Assembly: GCA_964642165.1 (NCBI GenBank)
Contig: CAZXOC010000304.1
Coordinates: 1-8,552 of the forward strand
Length of the DNA: 8,552 nt
Reading direction: 5' to 3'
DNA from: CAYRVX01 sp964642165
GTDB lineage: Bacteria > Planctomycetota > Phycisphaerae > SM23-33
Of the stretch, positions 6,060-8,552 are shown piece after piece. A program made the translations under genes and the position numbers. The notes beneath the pieces were generated by a model. It searched no databases. It was not told the DNA's origin and was given only the letters and a program-made list of their open reading frames with translations. Numbering within the stretch: the first letter of the stretch is position 1; every line of letters starts with the position of its first letter.

Positions 6060-7217
6060 ACCGCTCTCCTGGTGTTTGCAGCCGCTCCGCTCGCGCCGGC
6101 CGACGGGCCGAAGCTGGTCCGCGAGACGGTGCTGATGAAGGTCCAGACGGAGTTCTACGGCATTCCGGGGATCGTGCGGCTGAGCCCCGATGGCGAGCAC
6201 CTGCTCCTCATGCGCCCGCTTGCTTCGAAGCCGGCCGCGGCGCCACGGCCGCGCGAGAGGGACCCTCGCCGCGGGCGGCCCCGCCACATGGCGCTCCGCC
6301 AGTGGAAGACCCGCGTGGAGAGGGCCGTCCCGATCCCGCCGTTCACCGGCGCCGGCAGCGCGCTGGTCATGGGGATTCCGAACCCCTTCAGCGCCGATGG
6401 CCGGCTCCTCGTCGTGCCGGCGGGCGTCGATGCCGACGGCAGCGGCTTCTTCTCCCCGGGAAGGGAGCAAGTCCAGCCGGGCGTCTACGACATCGAACGC
6501 GGCACGCTCAGGCGGATCGACGTCCGGGGCACCTGGATGATCGCCCTGTTCGACGCGGCCGGGAAGCACCTGCTCTTCACGGTGCTGGACCGGAGGAGCC
6601 CGCCGGCCGGCAGGATGTACGTCGCGCCGGTCGAGACGCTCAAGCCGAAGCTCCTGGCGCCGTGGGGCCTGCCGCGAGCGCCCCGGCCGGGGGGCACGAT
6701 GGTGGTGCTCGGGCGGTTCGCGGTTCCTCCCGGCGGCGGGCGGCCGGTGTCGAAGCTCCTCCTCTACGACTTCGCCAAGGGAGCCGAGGTCGCCGACATC
6801 CCCGTCCAGGATCCTGCCGGGCTGCTCGATGTGGTCGCGCCGCAGTGGACCGCCGACGGGCGGTACCTGTACTACATCGACGCCGAGGCCGCACGGGCGG
6901 GCGACGGCGGGCCGGTCCGGCGCAAGACGTTCACCCGCGTGTGGGATGCCCGGCAGCGCAAAGAGGTCGCGCGGCTGTCGGGCTGCCTGCCCATCGGGCC
7001 GTGCGGCGGGCGGACGACGATGGTCCTGAGCAAGTGGGGCCGCGCCACACCGGCCCTGCTGCACGACGCCGCCACCGGCAAGCAGCAGCCGCTGAAGGGC
7101 CCGACACCGATCCATCCCATCAGCACGAACGGGACGTACCTGGTCTACGACCGGCGGGACGACCAGGGCAACCACTTCCTCTACCGCGCGGAAATCAGAA
7201 CGGCGGCGGAACCGTAG
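6036..7217 (+). CDS. Secreted seven-bladed beta-propeller protein, paralogue B
   Basis: This 393-residue paralogue of the preceding gene has the same seven-blade layout. Its signal peptide has a basic residue at 3 (MMKTNS), a hydrophobic core and a cleavage site near APA at 20-22. Blade markers include LSPDGEHLLL (49-58), FSADGRLLVV (118-127), FDAAGKHLLF (172-181), WTADGRYLYY (271-280), CLPIGPCGG (317-325) and ISTNGTYLVY (362-371). The blade 2 loop is DADGSG at 132-137, where the third acidic ligand is Ser and position 12 of the loop is Arg, so calcium binding is probably weakened. The signal peptide matches paralogue C, whereas the start of the mature protein and the C-terminus match paralogue A; it looks like a recombinant. 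Two adjacent ATGs could serve as start (6036 and 6039). The function is unknown; a binding or scaffold role in the periplasm is inferred. Confidence 0.9.
   Translation: MMKTNSIATALLVFAAAPLAPADGPKLVRETVLMKVQTEFYGIPGIVRLSPDGEHLLLMRPLASKPAAAPRPRERDPRRGRPRHMALRQWKTRVERAVPIPPFTGAGSALVMGIPNPFSADGRLLVVPAGVDADGSGFFSPGREQVQPGVYDIERGTLRRIDVRGTWMIALFDAAGKHLLFTVLDRRSPPAGRMYVAPVETLKPKLLAPWGLPRAPRPGGTMVVLGRFAVPPGGGRPVSKLLLYDFAKGAEVADIPVQDPAGLLDVVAPQWTADGRYLYYIDAEAARAGDGGPVRRKTFTRVWDARQRKEVARLSGCLPIGPCGGRTTMVLSKWGRATPALLHDAATGKQQPLKGPTPIHPISTNGTYLVYDRRDDQGNHFLYRAEIRTAAEP
7056..7098 (+). repeat. 43-bp perfect repeat shared by paralogues A and B, copy 2
   Basis: This is identical to 5849-5891. Paralogue C has only a related, diverged sequence at the equivalent place (HDAATGREQPLT), so the homogenised tract is specific to A and B. 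Confidence 0.85.
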
Positions 7218-7266
7218 AGGTCCCCCGGCGACGAAAGAGACCATGATGAAGACGAACAGCATCGCA
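7200..7266 (+). repeat. 67-bp perfect junction repeat, copy 2
   Basis: This is identical to 5993-6059. It spans the end of paralogue B, the 25-bp spacer and the first eight codons of paralogue C. The two junctions diverge immediately outside the repeat, both within the signal-peptide codons and just upstream of the last codons. Confidence 0.95.
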
Positions 7267-8415
7267 GCGGCCCTTGTGGTGCTTGCCGCCGCTCCGCTCG
7301 CGCCGGCCGAGGAACCCAAGCTCGTCAACGAGACGGTCCTGATGAAGGACGACGAGGTCTCCTACGACCTCTCGCGGCCCCGCCCGTGGTCGGCCCGGAT
7401 GAGCCCCGACGGCGAGCACCTGCTGTTTCCGCGGAGGGCCGCGCCCGGGCAGGCCGGCGGGGCGAGGCCGCCGCGGCAGGGCTACCACGTGGTGCTGCGC
7501 CACTGGAAGACGAAGAAAGAGACGGTCCTCCCGATCCCCCGGCTGGTGGACGTCGACGATGTGCTGATCCCCGCGCTGGCCATGAAGCCGTTCAGCGCGG
7601 ACGGCAAGCTCGTGGTGGTGCCCGCGGCCATCGACGCCGACGGCGACGGCGTCTGGGCCGAGCACGAGGAAATGCTCCAGCCGGCGCTGTACGACGTGGC
7701 CGCCGGGAAGCTCCGGCGGATCGACGCCGCCGGCTTCGTGACGATCGCCACGTTCGACGCGGCCGGGAAGCACCTGATCTTCACGGTGGTCGAGACGATG
7801 AGGCCGGTCAGCGGCAAGACATACGTCGCGCCGGTGAACACGCTCAAACCGAAGGCGTTGGCGTCGTGGGGCCTGCCGCGGACGCCCCGGCCGGGGGCCA
7901 ACGTGCTGGCGTGGGCCGAGATCGTGATGCCCCCCGACGGCGGGCGCCCGCTGGCAAAGTTCGCCCTGTACGACTACGCGAAGGACACCAAGGTCGCCGA
8001 CCTGCCCCTGCACGAGCGGAACACGTCGCTGGACGACTACACGCCGCAGTGGACGGCCGACGGGCGGTACCTGTACTACGTCGACGTGGAGATGGAGCCG
8101 ACCGCCGAGGGCGGGACCCGACGCAAGCTCTTCCGCCGCGTCTGGGACGCCAAGAGCAACCGGGAGGCGGGCAAGCTGTCGGACCGCATGGTCGTCGGGC
8201 CGTGTGGGGGCCCCACCACGATGGTCCTCACACGCCGGGAGGGCGGGGCGTTCCTTCACGACGCGGCCACCGGCAGGGAGCAGCCGCTGACCGGCCCGCC
8301 GGGCGCTCGGACGGCGATCCGCCCCCTCAGCACGACCGGCAAGTACCTCCTCTACGTCCGCACGCCGCCAGAGGGCAAGCCGCTCCTCTGCCGCGCGGAG
8401 ATCCGGGCGAAGTAG
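7243..8415 (+). CDS. Secreted seven-bladed beta-propeller protein, paralogue C
   Basis: This 390-residue protein is the third member of the array. The signal peptide (MMKTNSIAAA, hydrophobic to about 20, cleavage near APA at 20-22) is followed by ETVLMK, shared by all three. It then diverges where A and B have TEFYGIPGIV. Blades are marked by MSPDGEHLLF (53-62), FSADGKLVVV (117-126), FDAAGKHLIF (171-180), WTADGRYLYY (270-279), GPCGG (319-323) and LSTTGKYLLY (362-371). DADGDGVWAEHEE at 131-143 is the best calcium-loop match in the array, with Asp at 1, 3 and 5, Gly at 6 and Glu at 12. The first Cys of the CLPIGPC motif is missing and the tail is RAEIRAK rather than RTAAEP. It is the last gene of the presumed operon. 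No catalytic motif is seen and the function is unknown. Confidence 0.9.
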   Translation: MMKTNSIAAALVVLAAAPLAPAEEPKLVNETVLMKDDEVSYDLSRPRPWSARMSPDGEHLLFPRRAAPGQAGGARPPRQGYHVVLRHWKTKKETVLPIPRLVDVDDVLIPALAMKPFSADGKLVVVPAAIDADGDGVWAEHEEMLQPALYDVAAGKLRRIDAAGFVTIATFDAAGKHLIFTVVETMRPVSGKTYVAPVNTLKPKALASWGLPRTPRPGANVLAWAEIVMPPDGGRPLAKFALYDYAKDTKVADLPLHERNTSLDDYTPQWTADGRYLYYVDVEMEPTAEGGTRRKLFRRVWDAKSNREAGKLSDRMVVGPCGGPTTMVLTRREGGAFLHDAATGREQPLTGPPGARTAIRPLSTTGKYLLYVRTPPEGKPLLCRAEIRAK

Positions 8416-8552
8416 GGCGCCGCTGCCGCCCGCTGCGCCTCCAAGACGGACGCGGGTCGGCGCCTGTCGGGCTTGCGTTGGGCCAAGGCAGCGCGGCGAT
8501 GCGGAATCCCCGCAAGCCGCCCACGATCTCCTCGGGCACGTCCCCGTCGCCC
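8416..8552. other. Downstream flank, no supportable gene
   Basis: GGCGC at 8416-8420 can pair with GCGCC at 8435-8439, and GGGCG at 8415-8419 with CGCCC at 8427-8431. These are mutually exclusive short stems without a T-run, so a terminator is not supported. The minus strand is open from the window edge with high third-position GC as far as about 8450 and reads VPEEIVGGLRGFRIAALP, but its stop lies at 8327, inside paralogue C. A convergent gene tail or a decayed remnant is possible but unproven. Confidence 0.3.

Noticed and set aside
5849..7266. Repeats as a CRISPR array or insertion sequence
   Set aside because: There are only two copies of each repeat at 1207-bp spacing, all within or between paralogous genes; there are no spacers, transposase or terminal inverted repeats.
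5913..7328. Minus-strand open frame spanning the A-B and B-C junctions
   Set aside because: It is an antisense shadow of repeated coding sequence; its internal repeats merely mirror the duplicated propeller genes.

Overview
The window is GC-rich bacterial DNA, coding densely and only on the + strand. It holds five complete genes in two blocks. The high GC, the enlarged and fused sugar-transporter subunits, and a local family of secreted propeller proteins suggest a Planctomycetota-like Gram-negative bacterium. That is a tentative inference: there is no rRNA or other marker gene here.

Block 1 (324-4668) encodes the membrane part of a CUT1-type (MalFG-like) carbohydrate ABC importer with unusual architecture. 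The first gene fuses a family-1 solute-binding protein, held by an N-terminal membrane anchor, to a complete MalF-type permease. The second gene, 31 bp downstream, is a MalG-type permease carrying about 310 extra residues between its first and second membrane helices, which topology places outside the cytoplasmic membrane. No ATPase gene is in the window, so it must lie elsewhere or be shared. The 323 bases upstream contain no convincing gene, but have a weak sigma70-like promoter candidate and a good Shine-Dalgarno sequence in front of a TTG start.

A 163-bp gap (4669-4831) separates the blocks. It has a GC-rich hairpin and a 12-bp near-perfect direct repeat spaced 31 bp apart.

Block 2 (4832-8415) is a tandem array of three paralogues of about 390 residues. 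Each has a signal peptide and seven PD40/TolB-like beta-propeller blades, and a DxDGxG calcium-binding-like loop inside blade 2. The two 25-bp intergenic spacers are identical and sit within 67-bp perfect repeats that span the end of one gene and the start of the next. Different parts of the three genes have different closest relatives in the array, which points to unequal crossing-over and/or gene conversion.

The two blocks may work together at the cell surface (transporter plus secreted propellers), but only adjacency supports this. The last 137 bases hold no gene I can support, apart from a weak hint of a minus-strand reading frame running off the end.
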